From positions 20,646,001 to 20,710,000 of the forward strand of contig OZ316892.1 in NCBI GenBank assembly GCA_973895155.1: 64,000 nt of DNA, read 5' to 3'. The position numbers and the translations under genes are program-made. The notes beneath the pieces are model-generated. The model searched no databases. It was not told the DNA's origin and saw only the letters and a list, made by a program, of their open reading frames with translations. The first letter of the stretch is position 1. The number at the start of each line of letters is the position of its first letter. Shown one piece after another: positions 1 through 11,500 of this stretch. This DNA is from Marsupella aquatica (lineage: Eukaryota; Marchantiophyta).

Positions 1-150
1 ACAAGAAAATTTTCAAAGTGTCGGGGGAAAACATTGACGCTTTGTGAAACATTGAGTAATGTCTTGGACGCTTTCCAAAGCGTTGAGTAAATTTCATCGT
101 CGGTAGCAGGTAGACTCTTCCAAAAGCATCATCAAAAACAGAGTGGATGA
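1..150. repeat. GACGCTTTG-type imperfect palindromes at the window edge
   Basis: Copies of a short motif of the type GACGCTTTG(n)AAAGCGT(C/T) lie at about 38-60 and 67-90. The second reads almost as a palindrome (gacgctttccaaagcgt). The same motif recurs at least seven times at 15,115-15,560. The flanking text after both clusters also looks alike (a phrase like 'gaaatcttgctagggtaatctct' here and a diverged version near 15,350), so this is probably the edge of a second copy of the same unclassified repeat. No coding capacity is seen. Confidence 0.45.
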
Positions 151-296
151 AGAATTGGCAACTTTGAAAATTCATAACTTTTTAACCGCAACTTGAATGA
201 AGTTGAAATCTTGCTAGGGTAATCTCTTAGATCTATTCTACCTAGGATTTCAGACAATCATGAGATCTATAACATTTTAAATAGAATAACAGGGTA

Positions 297-1330
297 TTTA
301 ACTTCTTAAACTGCATTCTACACTTAGAAACTACTCAAACATCTCTTCTTCATAAAAAATTGTAAATAGTCTAGAATAAACTCCAAATGATGAAATCCGA
401 AAAAAATGTCTATCCACATAGCCCTCCACTCAAATATCAACGTGTCATCGCAAGAACTTGAAACACTTAAGTCTCTTTAGCTATTTTGGTGTACATATAG
501 TTGGTCTCTTTCGTTCTTCTTTAAATTACTCAATCAAATAGTGTCATTTCATTCCATACCATTTCAATCTACAGTCATTTTTGCTGATAAGCAAGAAATT
601 ATTTCTTCAAAGTCGTGAAGCTTTATAGTAAGGGCCAAACTTTGACTAAGGGTAGTCAAAGTAAACCTCTGATCTTTGTTCTTCCTTTAGCATGATACGA
701 GATCATAAGCTGATCAAGGGGGTCTCACTATATGGATGTTTCCCATCCCCTACAACATGTTTAGGCCTCTAACCCCCTTAAATGTAAGAAAAAAATTTAA
801 TTTTTTAATTCCTATAAAGCAGAATATTCAACTTCTTAAATTACATTCTACACTTAGAAACTGTTCAAACATCTCTTCTTCATAGAAAGTTGCAAACAGT
901 CTAGAATAAACTCCACATGATGAAATCCGAGAAAAATATCTATCCACATAGCCCTCCACTCAAATATCAACGTGTCCTCACAAGAACTTGAAACACTTGA
1001 AGTCTCTTTAGCTCTTCTAGTGTATATGCAATTGGTCTCTTTCGTTCTTCTTTAAATTACTCAATCAAACAATGTCATTTCATTCCATACCATTTCAACC
1101 TACAGTCATTTTCGCTGATAAGCAAGAAGTTATTTCTTCAAAGTCGTGAAGTTTTATAGCGAGGGCCAAACTTTGACTAAGGGTAGTCGAAGTAAACCTG
1201 TGATCTTTGTTCTTTCTTTAGCATGATAGGAGATCATAAGCTAATCAATGGGGTCTCACTATATGAATTCTCTCATCCCTTACGACATTTTTAGACTAGG
1301 ACCCCCTAAAATGTAAGAAATATTCCAAAA
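297..1330. repeat. Tandem duplication, two copies with a 530-bp period
   Basis: Two diverged direct copies lie head to tail. Landmarks 530 bp apart include the 'cattctacacttagaaact' phrase (about 313 and 843), the 'gatgaaatccga' phrase, and the 'gggtagtc' phrase (about 650 and 1,180). Copies differ by scattered substitutions and small indels, so the duplication is old. No ORF is conserved between them. The end of the second copy runs into a dispersed repeat that recurs near 24.9 kb. Confidence 0.85.
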
Positions 1331-1500
1331 AATTGGTTAGAAAGACCCTAATATTTCTATAAGTCTTAAAATTGAATTGAAAAGAGCCTATTGTTCTTTT
1401 GCAAAACTTTTTAAGTCTTCCCTTCAAACCAATTGATAAAATGACCCTGTCCTTCATTGCACGTGATGTGTCATTTTTGTGGAAGTGAAACCCCCGAGAA
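1246..1500. repeat. Dispersed repeat, copy 1 (second copy at 24,868-25,155)
   Basis: From the 'gtctcacta' phrase, through 'ccccctaaaatgtaagaa' and 'aaaatgacc', to 'gtggaagtgaaa.cccccgag', this stretch matches 24,868-25,155 in the same orientation with scattered differences. It is probably a piece of an old retroelement or an untranslated repeat family. It does not encode a recognisable protein. Confidence 0.75.
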
Positions 1501-3160
1501 GCAGTTATCTCAGTCTGATAAGTTCTTTTTCATACTTATAAGGAATAGCATATCCATCATGGGATACCCAAACATAATAACTGAATGGCCATGGTCTATC
1601 TGGAAGCAAAGGAGGAAAGGGAGAGGAAGCTCTTCTAACTGTATAAACCCAACACCAAATTTTAAATGTATAGCATTTTGACTTCCTATCCTTATCTATT
1701 GGGGGTATTATCTTGGGAAACTTGTATATGAGAATCAAAGTATGAATACTCTTGTAATAATTGTCTAAAATTAGACAATTAGAAATAATGAATTAGTAAA
1801 ATGCCATGGTATTTTTGGAGTCAATAGCGTTCTAGCGCAGCACAGAGCAATGATGCAACAACGTTTCATCGTAAACGACATTAATTTGCGTTTTAGAGTA
1901 AAGGCAGAATAACATAATTGCGCAACGATACTTCGACGTGTTTTGCCCAACCGCTTTTATATTCATGACTTTGACTTTTGCCTTGACTATGGCGGGGTAT
2001 TTACATAAGACAGGAAATAGGAAACTAGGAAACCCAAAATAGGAACTGATGACAGGAAATAGGAAACCAAATACACAAAACTTCAATGAATAATGCGGGA
2101 ATTTTTTTGGGGGTGAACCAAGATCTTGACATTCAAAACAGGTTTTTGAGAAGATTCGTGTCAAATTCCAAGAAAAATGGTTCAGAACAACATCAGACGC
2201 TCGTTTTATAAACTTTTGGGAATTGTACATTTAATCCCGGGTATTCCCAAAAAGCATAGGCTTGCACCAGGCGCTACCAAAACTAGTCAATAACAACCAA
2301 ATGTTCGCTATCTACTCTATAACAACCAAATCAATATATGATAGCGATTAGCAAATGTCAGTCTCTCATCCATTACCACAAATGAAAGGGTTAGTCCCGA
2401 TCAGCAAAAACTAGGCTAGTCACAAAAGACATTGTCGTCTTTGTGTATTGGGATATTCAAGAACATTGAGCACACTAGCGTCGGGCGCTAGTGCTCTTGG
2501 TCGTGGATGAATCGCACTCATCATCGATGCCAGCCATAGATCGGGCTCTTTGACATTATGAATTGGCTTTGACAAGAAATCCAGAAGAAGAAGATTTGTC
2601 TTGCCCCGATATTGGCTATCCCAACCCAGTAGTAGCTCTAGTCGCTCGAAACATAAAATCTAAAAATTATCCATGCAATGTGGGAATTAGGTAATCCAAA
2701 AAAAGAATATGGCAGAGCCGAGCACTTACCAAAGGACGTAAGAAATCTTGACATTGAAACAAACCAAATCCAACCAATTTGCACGTACATCCGACGCCAC
2801 TCCACAATCCACAAAGTCTTGTGATGGATAATTCATTTAGCAAGATGGTAGAGCCAGGCGCTGATATAAGTTTAAAGTGATCCGGGGTGTCCACACTGAC
2901 GGAAGGATTGAAAAATTCAAAATGCAACGCGCATCTGATATCTCTCACTTGATACGACTGGCCGGTATACTAGCGCTAGACACTTGTAAGAGTTTAAGAC
3001 AAGCGATGCCAGAAATGGCTAAGAGATCCTCAAACTAATCAAAAACAAACTAATCAATTAAGCTATAGGCATCCGCCAGATCAGATCCAATCTCATCATT
3101 ACATTTTGAAAATTACGCTAATAGTGTCCATTGTGAAGATGACCATACTAGCACTGGGCG
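1500..3160. other. No recognisable gene
   Basis: Only short, overlapping, low-quality reading frames are present and none resembles a known family. The stretch carries several copies of the GGCGCTAG-type motif listed separately. Near 1,985-2,060 a 'ggcggggtat...gacaggaaataggaaac' phrase resembles the reverse complement of about 12,590-12,655. Confidence 0.6.
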
Positions 3161-3173
3161 CTAGTCTACTCAT

Positions 3174-3400
3174 TCGTAGATGATCCACAATCATCCTCGA
3201 TTCTAACTGCAGATTCGACTCTATCAGGAATGAAACCATGCTCACGGGTCCTGATGTAAGCCAAAGATGGCTTTCGCTCAACACCTCTTTGGAGAAACTT
3301 ACCAAGAATGGTGGTGTTTTGGAAATCAATACGGCCAAGTTCTTCCTGTTTCCTCATTTCATCCTCCCGAGTTGGACTATGGGGAGGAGGTGGTCAGTGA
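3174..3400 (-). other. Possible exon-like open stretch, unassigned
   Basis: An open frame on the minus strand, read from about 3,400 down to 3,174, has a plausible mixed amino-acid composition (for example ...RIDFQNTTILGKF... and an acidic, polar end). It lacks convincing splice signals at its lower end and resembles no family I recognise. It may be a fragment of the same decayed gene as the methyltransferase-like region at 4.1-5.2 kb, but order and frame do not prove that. Confidence 0.2.
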
Positions 3401-4150
3401 ACCGTAAACCTTTCAACAAATATTTATGGTGGAGAATCCCTCAACCATGGGATAAGCATTTCACCGGGACTAATTGCTTCGTCTTGCGGAAGGTTGAAGC
3501 GGTTGCGGAAGTCACTTGTTTCCAACCAATTGAGCTGTTCAGTGACGGGAATCAAACCCTCTTCCAAGATGATAGAACTTGTTCTTCAAACGTACGCCGC
3601 AGAAATTCTCCTTAGACTATCCATGGCGGGTCAGGAAAAAAACTCGAACAAAATCAAAAGTGGGGAAGACCTAAAAGATTAAAATCAAGGTTCACCCAAA
3701 AAGTTGATGCAATACTAGACACTCAGGACGCAATCACAAAAATGTTATAGGGAAAAGGGTGTAAGTTTGTTGCGGTCTCAACCAGCCGTTGCATCCTCAA
3801 ACTCTCGTTGCGACCTCAAACGGCTATTGCAACCTCAAATGATTGTTGCGACTAACTAGACGACCTTAGAATGGGACAAAAGTTCAATGGGAAAATTCCA
3901 CTGACATCATCCAAAAAGAACGGGAATATCAATGTAATATTGTCTTGACCATCATACAATTATAGTAGCGCCTGTATACTATAGCAACAATGTAATATTA
4001 CGCGCATAATAAAAGGAAGACACACCATAGTTGCAACTGACATGTTGAATATCTTTGATTATACAATATTTCCTACATACATTTGAGTAGCGCCTGGCGC
4101 TAGCATAGTTCCACTAAAAAATAAATCCAAGAATACAATTTCGAGCAAAT

Positions 4151-4434
4151 TTAATCTGAGCACTCTGATTCACTTGATTCAGACCTGTCGGTGGATTCTG
4201 CCTCTACGTCTAAAAATTTTCTCTTGGTCATATCATCCACAAATTGGTTACGAATAAATTTTCTATCAGATCCTCTCCTTAATCTCAAACCTTCATTCTC
4301 CCAGTGTAGGGTCCACACACTGTCAACTCTTCTAGCAAAATTTTCAGCATAGGAAGGTAAGACAAATGGTTTCTTGGGAGTTTCAATATATTGCCTAGCT
4401 ACTTTCCTTCTGAGTGCGAAGATTCTAGTCTGAC
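4151..4434 (-). pseudogene. Putative last exon with acidic tail, linked to a methyltransferase-like gene remnant
   Basis: On the minus strand a pyrimidine-rich stretch ending in CAG (about 4,440-4,435) is followed by an uninterrupted frame of 93 codons from 4,432 to the TAA at 4,151-4,153. The encoded segment is basic and aromatic in its middle (KPFVLPSYAENF, WTLHWENEGLRL) and ends in a Ser/Glu/Asp-rich tail (SESSESECSD). It lies just downstream, on the same strand, of the methyltransferase-like fragment at 4,591-5,169, so it could be the terminal exon of the same former gene. The splice phase between the two does not fit simply. Family unknown. Confidence 0.4.
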
Positions 4435-4590
4435 CTGAGGAGGGGAATATTGTATTTTATGCCCAATTTTATGTCAATGGCCACAATATTTGCAAAAAGG
4501 GAAATAAAGAAATGTGACATCAAAGAAAGAAGAAGGGAATTGACCGTAATAAAAAAACCGGGTTAGCTTATGAGCTTACTCGATAGTTTC

Positions 4591-5169
4591 TTACTCATAA
4601 GAGTCTCCGTTGTCACTCCCTCCATTAGATCCTGGATCTTCTCCGGTTAGAGACACTCTGGGAATGTTGGGATCCTCCTCTTCTTCCCCCTCTTCTGCCT
4701 CATCCTCATCTTTGGAGTCAAAATTTAAGACTGATTTAAGTTTGTCCCTCTTTCATTTTGCAATCGCAGGCTCTAGAGGGGCTTTGGACTCAGATACTTT
4801 GGGAGTTAGAAGGTCCAGAAATATCTTTGAAGCGGTTTCAACGAACTCCTACCTATTCTCGAGTCCAATTACAAATTGACCACAATAATCACCTGCCACA
4901 AATGTACTCCCGGAACCTACAACCCAATCCAGAACAATATCTTCGGGACACGTGATTAGTTCCAGAACAGACTGCATAAATCCTGGATATAGTCTAGCAT
5001 TCCCGGAAAATCCAAGCTCGGGAGTTGTATCCACCTTTGCAAATGGAAGTCCAATCAAATTTGTGATAGAGGGATCCTACGTTCTTGAAAGAGGTTTGAA
5101 CTTAGGATCCTTTGGAACTTTCACCTTGGATGATACCCGAGAAAATATATCCAAACATAAAGTGAATAC
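4591..5169 (-). pseudogene. Remnant of an N4/N6-type DNA methyltransferase-like gene
   Basis: After a possible splice acceptor (TTTTCAG, exon from 5,169) the minus strand encodes an exon-like segment. It contains DIVLDWVVGSGST followed by FVIGLE about nine residues later. This matches the S-adenosylmethionine-binding arrangement of bacterial-type amino-methyltransferases, where D-x-V-L-D-x-x-x-G-S-G-S-T is followed by a beta strand ending in G-x-E. After IGLENR there is an in-frame TAG, then a helix-like continuation (EFVETASKIF), a TGA, and an acidic low-complexity tail ending at 4,591. A further stop or frame break precedes the motif. The stops and breaks point to a pseudogene. The catalytic (D/N/S)PP(Y/F) motif is not seen in this piece. 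Host gene versus transposon origin cannot be decided. Confidence 0.5.
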
Positions 5170-5487
5170 CTGAAAAGGGAACATAAACCAGTAAGGACCT
5201 AATAATTCTAATAGCATCGGGCGCTAGCAAAGAATCCAGAGTACGATTAAGTGTACCTGGAATGACATTAAAATTTATAATAAAGCACTGGATTTGACAA
5301 GACTTTTGCTTTCTCCCACATCTTCACATTCTTCACACAACAAGCTTTTGCCCTTTGCCCTTTGCCCCTATTGATGTTGGAAGAATTAATTGAGCATCAT
5401 GATTGTACCGTCAAAGAGCTCCCACATCGTCCGTTGCGATTGGCACTTTAGTCACTTGTATAAAAATAATAATCAACTCGAGTATTC

Positions 5488-6770
5488 TTGTATTTAAAAA
5501 TTTCTCTTGAGAGAGTGTCCACTTTTGATCGTTATCAATGGACCAAACAGAACATTAGAGAAGAAATGTACAGAGGTAGATTGACAAGGATGAAGCTGAT
5601 TGGGATGAGGATGATTGTTTTGGGGATCTCATACTGTTTGAAGGACCTTTTTCAATCCCAGTATTCTCTAGAGGCAGCAAAAAAAGAAGACATGAAGGAT
5701 CCGGGCCTGGGAGGAGCAAAAATGTTGACAAAAAAAAAAGGCTCAAGATTTGTGGAATGATTATTTTCAGAATCTCCAACTTTTGGGGAGTTGACATTCA
5801 GGCAAAGGTTTCAAATGAGCTCCGGGTTGTTTAACAAAATCCTCCCTTTTGTGTGTGCTAATGACAGTTTTTTTGGTTTGAAGGTTGATGTTGCTGGGAA
5901 ATTAGGGTTGAGTCCACATCCAAAGATCACTACATGATCGCGACAATTAGCATATGAAATTGGGGTGGATGTCATGGATGAATACTGCATGATTGATGAG
6001 AGTACTGCTTTGGAATCATTATACATATTTGTGGTAGCATTCAGGGAATTGTGTGAAGACCAATACTTGAGAAAACCAGATGTCAAGGATTTCAGACGAA
6101 TTTAGAAATAAACTAGGAGATATGCTTTCTTGGACAATACTCAAACAAAGGCAAATGCAAATCTATCATTCTAGAAGCTATTGTAGATCAAGAATTGTGA
6201 TTTTGGCATGCCTTTTTTGGGGTTCACTTGGCGGGGGAATAATGACTTGAATGTGTTGGGCAGGTCACCGATTATCAATGAGTGGATACTGAATGATTTT
6301 GCAATGTGTCTTACCATGTCAACGGTACAAAGTACCACATGACTTATTTGTTGGTAGATGAAATCTACCCAGAGTGTCAATGTTTGTGTCAAGTGTGCAT
6401 CAACCACAAATAGAGAAATTAAAACACTTTGCTAGATGTCAGGAGGGTGTGCAAAAGGATGTGGAGAGGGTCTTTGGTGTCTTGCAAGCTCAGTTTGAAA
6501 TAGTAAAGAGATTGGCCAGATCTTGATTTGAGTCCAATATCACCAACATCCTCTTGGTTGTGTCATATTACACAACATGATCATAGAGGATTCATGAGCA
6601 AGGAGATAACTTTCCTCCATACTTAAGGGTGAGGGCACCAAGGGTGAGAAGAGGATTCAATCTGTCATAGCTAGATTTTCTAGATGCAACCAAAAGAGAT
6701 CAACAATAAGGACAATCATTTCAGGTTGAGAAATGATATAGTAGATCATTTGTGGACTAGAAAAGGGACA
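5488..6770 (+). pseudogene. PIF/Harbinger transposase remnant
   Basis: Read across frames, this stretch follows the order of plant HARBI1/PIF transposases. A pre-domain has 'ESPTFGELTFRQRFQMS' and then 'VAGKLGLSPHPKI', 'IGVDVMDEYCMIDESTALE' and 'RELCEDQYLRKPDVKDF' (5,770-6,100). The catalytic part follows with 'FFGFTW..NNDLNVLGRSP' (about 6,205-6,270) and a piece resembling 'EGARKDVERAFGVLQ' (about 6,440-6,490). The segment that normally carries the first catalytic Asp, between 'RRYAFLDN' and 'DFGMPF', is missing. Many stops and frame changes show that it is dead. Normal length is about 400 residues. It converges with its partner gene at 7.4-8.4 kb. Confidence 0.75.
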
Positions 6771-7456
6771 GGTTTTGCTCACCATTGATAAACTCATGAT
6801 TGAAGAGCTCAGAGATTTTTTTCCAAGGAATTTAGGTACAACATCATTTTGAGATATGCCAATAAATTTATTCTTGGATCTTGTATACAAGCATTTTGCT
6901 TTTCTGTATATAAACACTTCAACTTTCAGCATCCTTTTGTCAGGAATGAGCTTTCAAAAATTTGTGGGCATGTTTGCCTTGTTGATTTGGTCTAAAATAG
7001 CCAGATTGTCAAATTGCTTGTTCAGATAAGTCATGGGCATTGGACTCAAGATTGAGAGCAATGAAGTGTCAACTTACATTCATTGCAACAATCAAAACTA
7101 CATATCAGAATGATAAAGACAATAAGCAATAGAATTGATTGGAACAAAAAAACTACTTCATCTCAATTCACATTCTTGGGAGTACAATCAAAATGTGGAG
7201 TTTTTTATCCTTGGAATCCCAGAACTAAACATAATTCTTTATTACAACTAATTTGCGTCTAATGCCAAGCAAGGAATTGGTTATCAAACTTGGGTATATC
7301 CTCTAGGTGATCCTCATGACCCCAAACATTATGGTTTGTTCATGTGTCCTCCACCTAGGCCTCCTCAAGATTGTCTTGGCTTTCTTCACTGTTTGGCTCC
7401 TCAACATTGATATTGGGAGTCATAGTTGCTAGGACAGTTCTTTGGACAGCAAGCTA

Positions 7457-8330
7457 CTATTTTACAAAGGTGGTAGATTTGTAACAATAGGGAGCCTCAC
7501 CAATGGAAGTTGTTGTGGTGCCTATACCATCATGAGCTCTACCAATTTCCTTGCTACTTCTAATTTTGAATTTCTCATGACATCTTAAATATACCTTTGG
7601 CTCCATGTTATCAATTGGCATTGTGAGCAAATTCATGAGGGAGTTGTGCTTCATAATGGTCACCTGGTCTCAAATTGCAACAGCCATGTCCTTGCTAGCT
7701 AGAGCTATTATTTTTAAAGCATCCTCTTGTTGCTTTACCCTCTTCAATTCCTTTTTTTCCCTCTTGGCCCTTGGGATCTTTTTTTGCTAGCAGACATCTC
7801 ATTGTCGCCTACAGATCCATTGTCAGTAGTGCCTCCCCGTTGAGAGATGCGCCTTTTGTTTCTCTATGATGAGCTATTTTTTCTTCTTCCCCTTTGCCAT
7901 CTTGTCAGCTAGATTGCCCCACCTCGGGCACTCCTTCAAAATCCAGAAGCAAAATTCAAATGCAAAATTTTTATTTTTGGGTGATTCTACTTGTACAACT
8001 CCTTGACTTTAGTCAATGAATCTTTAGCATTTGTCCCAGAAATCTGCAAGTCATCAACCTATTGGTAGCAACCAATAAATTTGGAAACATCGTGCTTGAT
8101 GACTACCCACTTTCCCTCAAGAGACTTTCTTCCTCTCACCTCAACGCCCTTTGGCTTGTGATTCTCATAGTTTTAATTCAATCACCCTATCCAAGAATTT
8201 ATTCGCTCTTTGTCCAGCACCAACACATGGATCCCATGAAATGTGTAGCACACTATAGCATAGTTGTTTCAACTCCTAGTTCATGTAATTCTAGCCACGA
8301 CTTGCTGCCATCTTGAACTGCAGCTATACG
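7457..8330 (-). pseudogene. PIF/Harbinger partner protein remnant (SANT/trihelix-like, NAM-associated tail)
   Basis: On the minus strand, read through several stops, the order matches the DNA-binding partner encoded by plant Harbinger elements. It begins with 'ISWDPCVGAGQRANKFLDRV' (about 8,240-8,180) and a 'KFIGCYQ'-like stretch near 8,060. Then comes 'FEFCFWILKECPRW' (about 7,960-7,915), and finally the charged region with 'RSQGPRGKKELKRVKQQEDA' (about 7,770-7,710) and a helix-rich tail. Such proteins bind subterminal motifs and help import the transposase into the nucleus. Stops and missing pieces show that it is inactive. It faces the transposase remnant upstream, as in intact elements. 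Confidence 0.65.
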
Positions 8331-8559
8331 CAGAATTGAAAGGAGATTGGATTGGACAATAAAAAATCATGCAAAACTTGTGGGTTCATCCCCACCACTC
8401 GTGAACTATGTTGTGCTTGTCCTTCAGAGTTCTCTAGCAGGAAGGTTGAATCAATCACACAAATTCTGGCGCAATGCTTGCAATAGAAACCAATGGTCCC
8501 AGCCGACAAGAGATTTTGCCGTGTGGACTACCGCTGGCCATTGATGCATATGGGGGCCT

Positions 8560-11500
8560 TGACTAGAGCATACACAGCCAACCTCCTTCTAGGGAAAATC
8601 TAGCGATAGGCAAGGAAAAAATGGAGTCTCCAAACGTTTGGAGGTTGCAGAGTATGGTGGGAGAGTCCATCTCCAAAAAGCAGCCACTATGTGGATATTT
8701 GGCGGATGGGGGGCTAAAAAATGATACTGTTGGTGATGCACTTAGGGTTAATAATATTGCCTAAACTCAAGGATGCCAACTCCTCCTCCATGCAAAGCTT
8801 GAGAGCCCGCGGTCCAAGCTTCTTAGCCAACCCTTTCTCGGTTGGCAAGATTGGACATCCATGCTCTTGCTCCTACACTCAACAAAATTAATGCTCCTTT
8901 TGAACTCAATATTACCTCAAAAATGTAAACCCTTCATAACCCTTGATATTGGTTTAAAAAACATCCCCCCTTTACTTTCAAAACAAAAAATTCCTAAGCA
9001 CTTGGCCAAAACCATGGCCCACTTGGCCAATACACCCATTCAAAATTTAAAATTTTGAATTTATCTGATCCTACCATATCGGACTCCTCTTTGGCGCATC
9101 AGAAGCTAGCTTGCCCGATACCTAGGGTCCGATAAAACATCCAATTTCAAAGTAATTGGACCTAGATCAAACACAGCCCCACAACCAACCATAGCAAAGC
9201 ATCCGATGTTTTTTTCAACTAAGAAATTTTGGACATAAATTGAAAGTAGCAGAAAGAATTGAAAACTGAAAATTCGTGACAAGATGACGTACCTCAATTT
9301 CCACAATAGCATAAGAAGGGGAGTTGAGGGGGGGTTGTGTAGGTAATTACCTAGGATTGGTGCCTAAGGTGATCAAGAAGAGGAAGGACCTTGCAAGGAG
9401 GTAGAAATTGAAAGAGGAGGGGGACCCGAGGGGGACAAATAACTCACAAACTCTACTTTGAGATGAAGGGCCCACCTTACCCCATCCTTTAATTTGGTCT
9501 CTTCTCCACTATCAATTGCCTTCTAATTGCCATGGGAGGGTCTCCAAGCTGTCAAGGGTCTCCAAGCTGTCCTAATTTTCTCTCCCATTCAATTGCTTTG
9601 TACTACAAAGGGTGGATGTCAATAGTCTCTTCCGCAAGGGCCCTCTTATCTACATCAAAAACCTCAACTTGCCAAGCATGGACCTACAACTCAACCTCAA
9701 TCCAAGCAAACCAGGCATTAGCATCTTTGTCATTTTGGGGAATTTCCCTACTTTATCACCTCTTCCTCATCCTTACATTCAAGTAGGTACTTCCTCATCT
9801 TCTCCGGACTGATGTGATTCCAATGTTCTGCAAGTGATAGAGAGATTTTCCTGTTCAGAAATTGATCATCTAAAAATGAGCCATTGCAGAATCGCTTGTT
9901 CACTTGCTCCCTAACCTGAAATTGCTCCTCTTATCTCTTCTTCCCCCAATAGTCTAAGGGGCCAAATGTGACCTTAATACCTGGCCCAACTGACTCCTCA
10001 AGAGCCTATAGCTCTTTGATGTGGGAGCCCACTCGATCATAACAACTTAGTTTTACCATTTTGCCCTCTTCTCTACTCGTAGTCTCTCCTCAAAGCCTCT
10101 TTGTAGCTCGAGCCTCCTTGAGGCTCTTCTCTCTCTGTCGTGGTACGTGAGAGGGACTCCTATAGCCTCCCTCTACTCTCCTCCTTCCTGTTTCTTTTCT
10201 TCTCCTTCTCTAGCTTGATCACATTTCTGTTGGAGGAATCAATGAGCCCTTGAGTCAATTGGACAACTCTCTATAACTTCAGTAGACAGCCCTTCTTGCA
10301 TCTTGAAAACCTTTGCCATTATGACACAAAAGTTTTGCAATGGACCAACTTCATCTCCCCTAGCCCCCCCCCACCATTGCCCTCCATAGCAATCACCTCT
10401 AGAGCTTGCGCAATTGATCGATCAAGTCCACCCAACACTCTTTCGAAACAATTCTCGATTGAATGCACTTCAGTTGGACGACCTAATTAACAATCCGATG
10501 GTATGTCCAATTTCTAAACAATCAAAATGTCTGATACTATAAGCCAACGGGGTTTCTGATTGGATGGTCTGATTGTAGTGCGGCAATATATTCAATCCAT
10601 CCAATTTTGGGATAACATATATATACTAGGCTGGTATGTTCTTTACCACATATTGTACTTCATTCCAACGTACATATGGTAGTCTATTTGTTATATGTGA
10701 TGTGGGATATTTTGTGAGAGGCAAAACATAGGGTATTAACCTTGTGTGTGTATATTGTGCAATACTTGTTTGCATAGGGTTGGGTTGCTGATTTTGTATC
10801 TGTTTTTTTAGGGTCCAGTTTTGCAGTGCCATATGCATCGTGATAGCCCGTGCATCCAGAAGGTATGATGCACTCCCTAAATAGATTTGGAGGTGGACAC
10901 TTAAAAAGTATTTTTGGCTCTATCCTTTTAATTTGGTCATTGTTGGACACAATAGTTATGTGGGAATACATCTCTAACTAAGTTTATCATGATATCTCCT
11001 TGTGCAGACATTTTGGATATTGTCTTAGGATATTTCCTAAGGCCAAGATCCTATTAGGCATTGTTGAAGATGTGTGTGTGTGTATTTACCTCTTACAAGC
11101 TTGCATACTTAGTTATTTAAATGTAATTGTTTGAATACTTACGAGGGAGCTAAAGTTTGTACATATGATGGGGCAGATGTGGACTTCTAAGAGTTTGGAC
11201 TCAAACTCGTCATCTTTTGAGGGGGGCATTGCTCCTCCCCCTGCTAGGCCTCGACATAAGATGTAAGGGAATATGGTTGTTTGCCAAGCTTGGGAGACCA
11301 TTGAGCATATTGAGAATCATGGATGGCACCAGGATATTCAACTTGTGAGGTATGCTCCCTAGTACCTTTTAACCAGACTAATTTGTGGAGGAAACACAAT
11401 TTTCCCCTTATTGCATGTCATCTCGTATACATGCAATAATTTTGGGTTTATTTGTGAATGAATAGGTGCCCCATAGGCCCCATTGTCCATTGGTCTCTAA

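Larger units (their letters stand above)
2268..5228. repeat. Cluster of TAGCGCC/GGCGCTAG palindromic motifs
   Basis: Short motifs built from CTAGCGCC and GGCGCTAG lie at about 2,268, 2,475-2,491, 2,853, 2,969-2,979, 3,148-3,164, 3,966, 4,087-4,104 and 5,212-5,228, with a further pair at 12,450-12,489. The copy at 4,087-4,104 is a perfect inverted repeat with 7-bp arms. Surroundings are AT-rich, so these GC-rich 8-17-mers stand out. Spacing is irregular, so this is not a tandem array. Function is unknown. Confidence 0.6.

Noticed and set aside
3238-3615. 125-codon plus-strand frame
   Set aside because: No similarity recognised, and the opposite strand gives an equally good open stretch. It lies in a region of decayed sequence.
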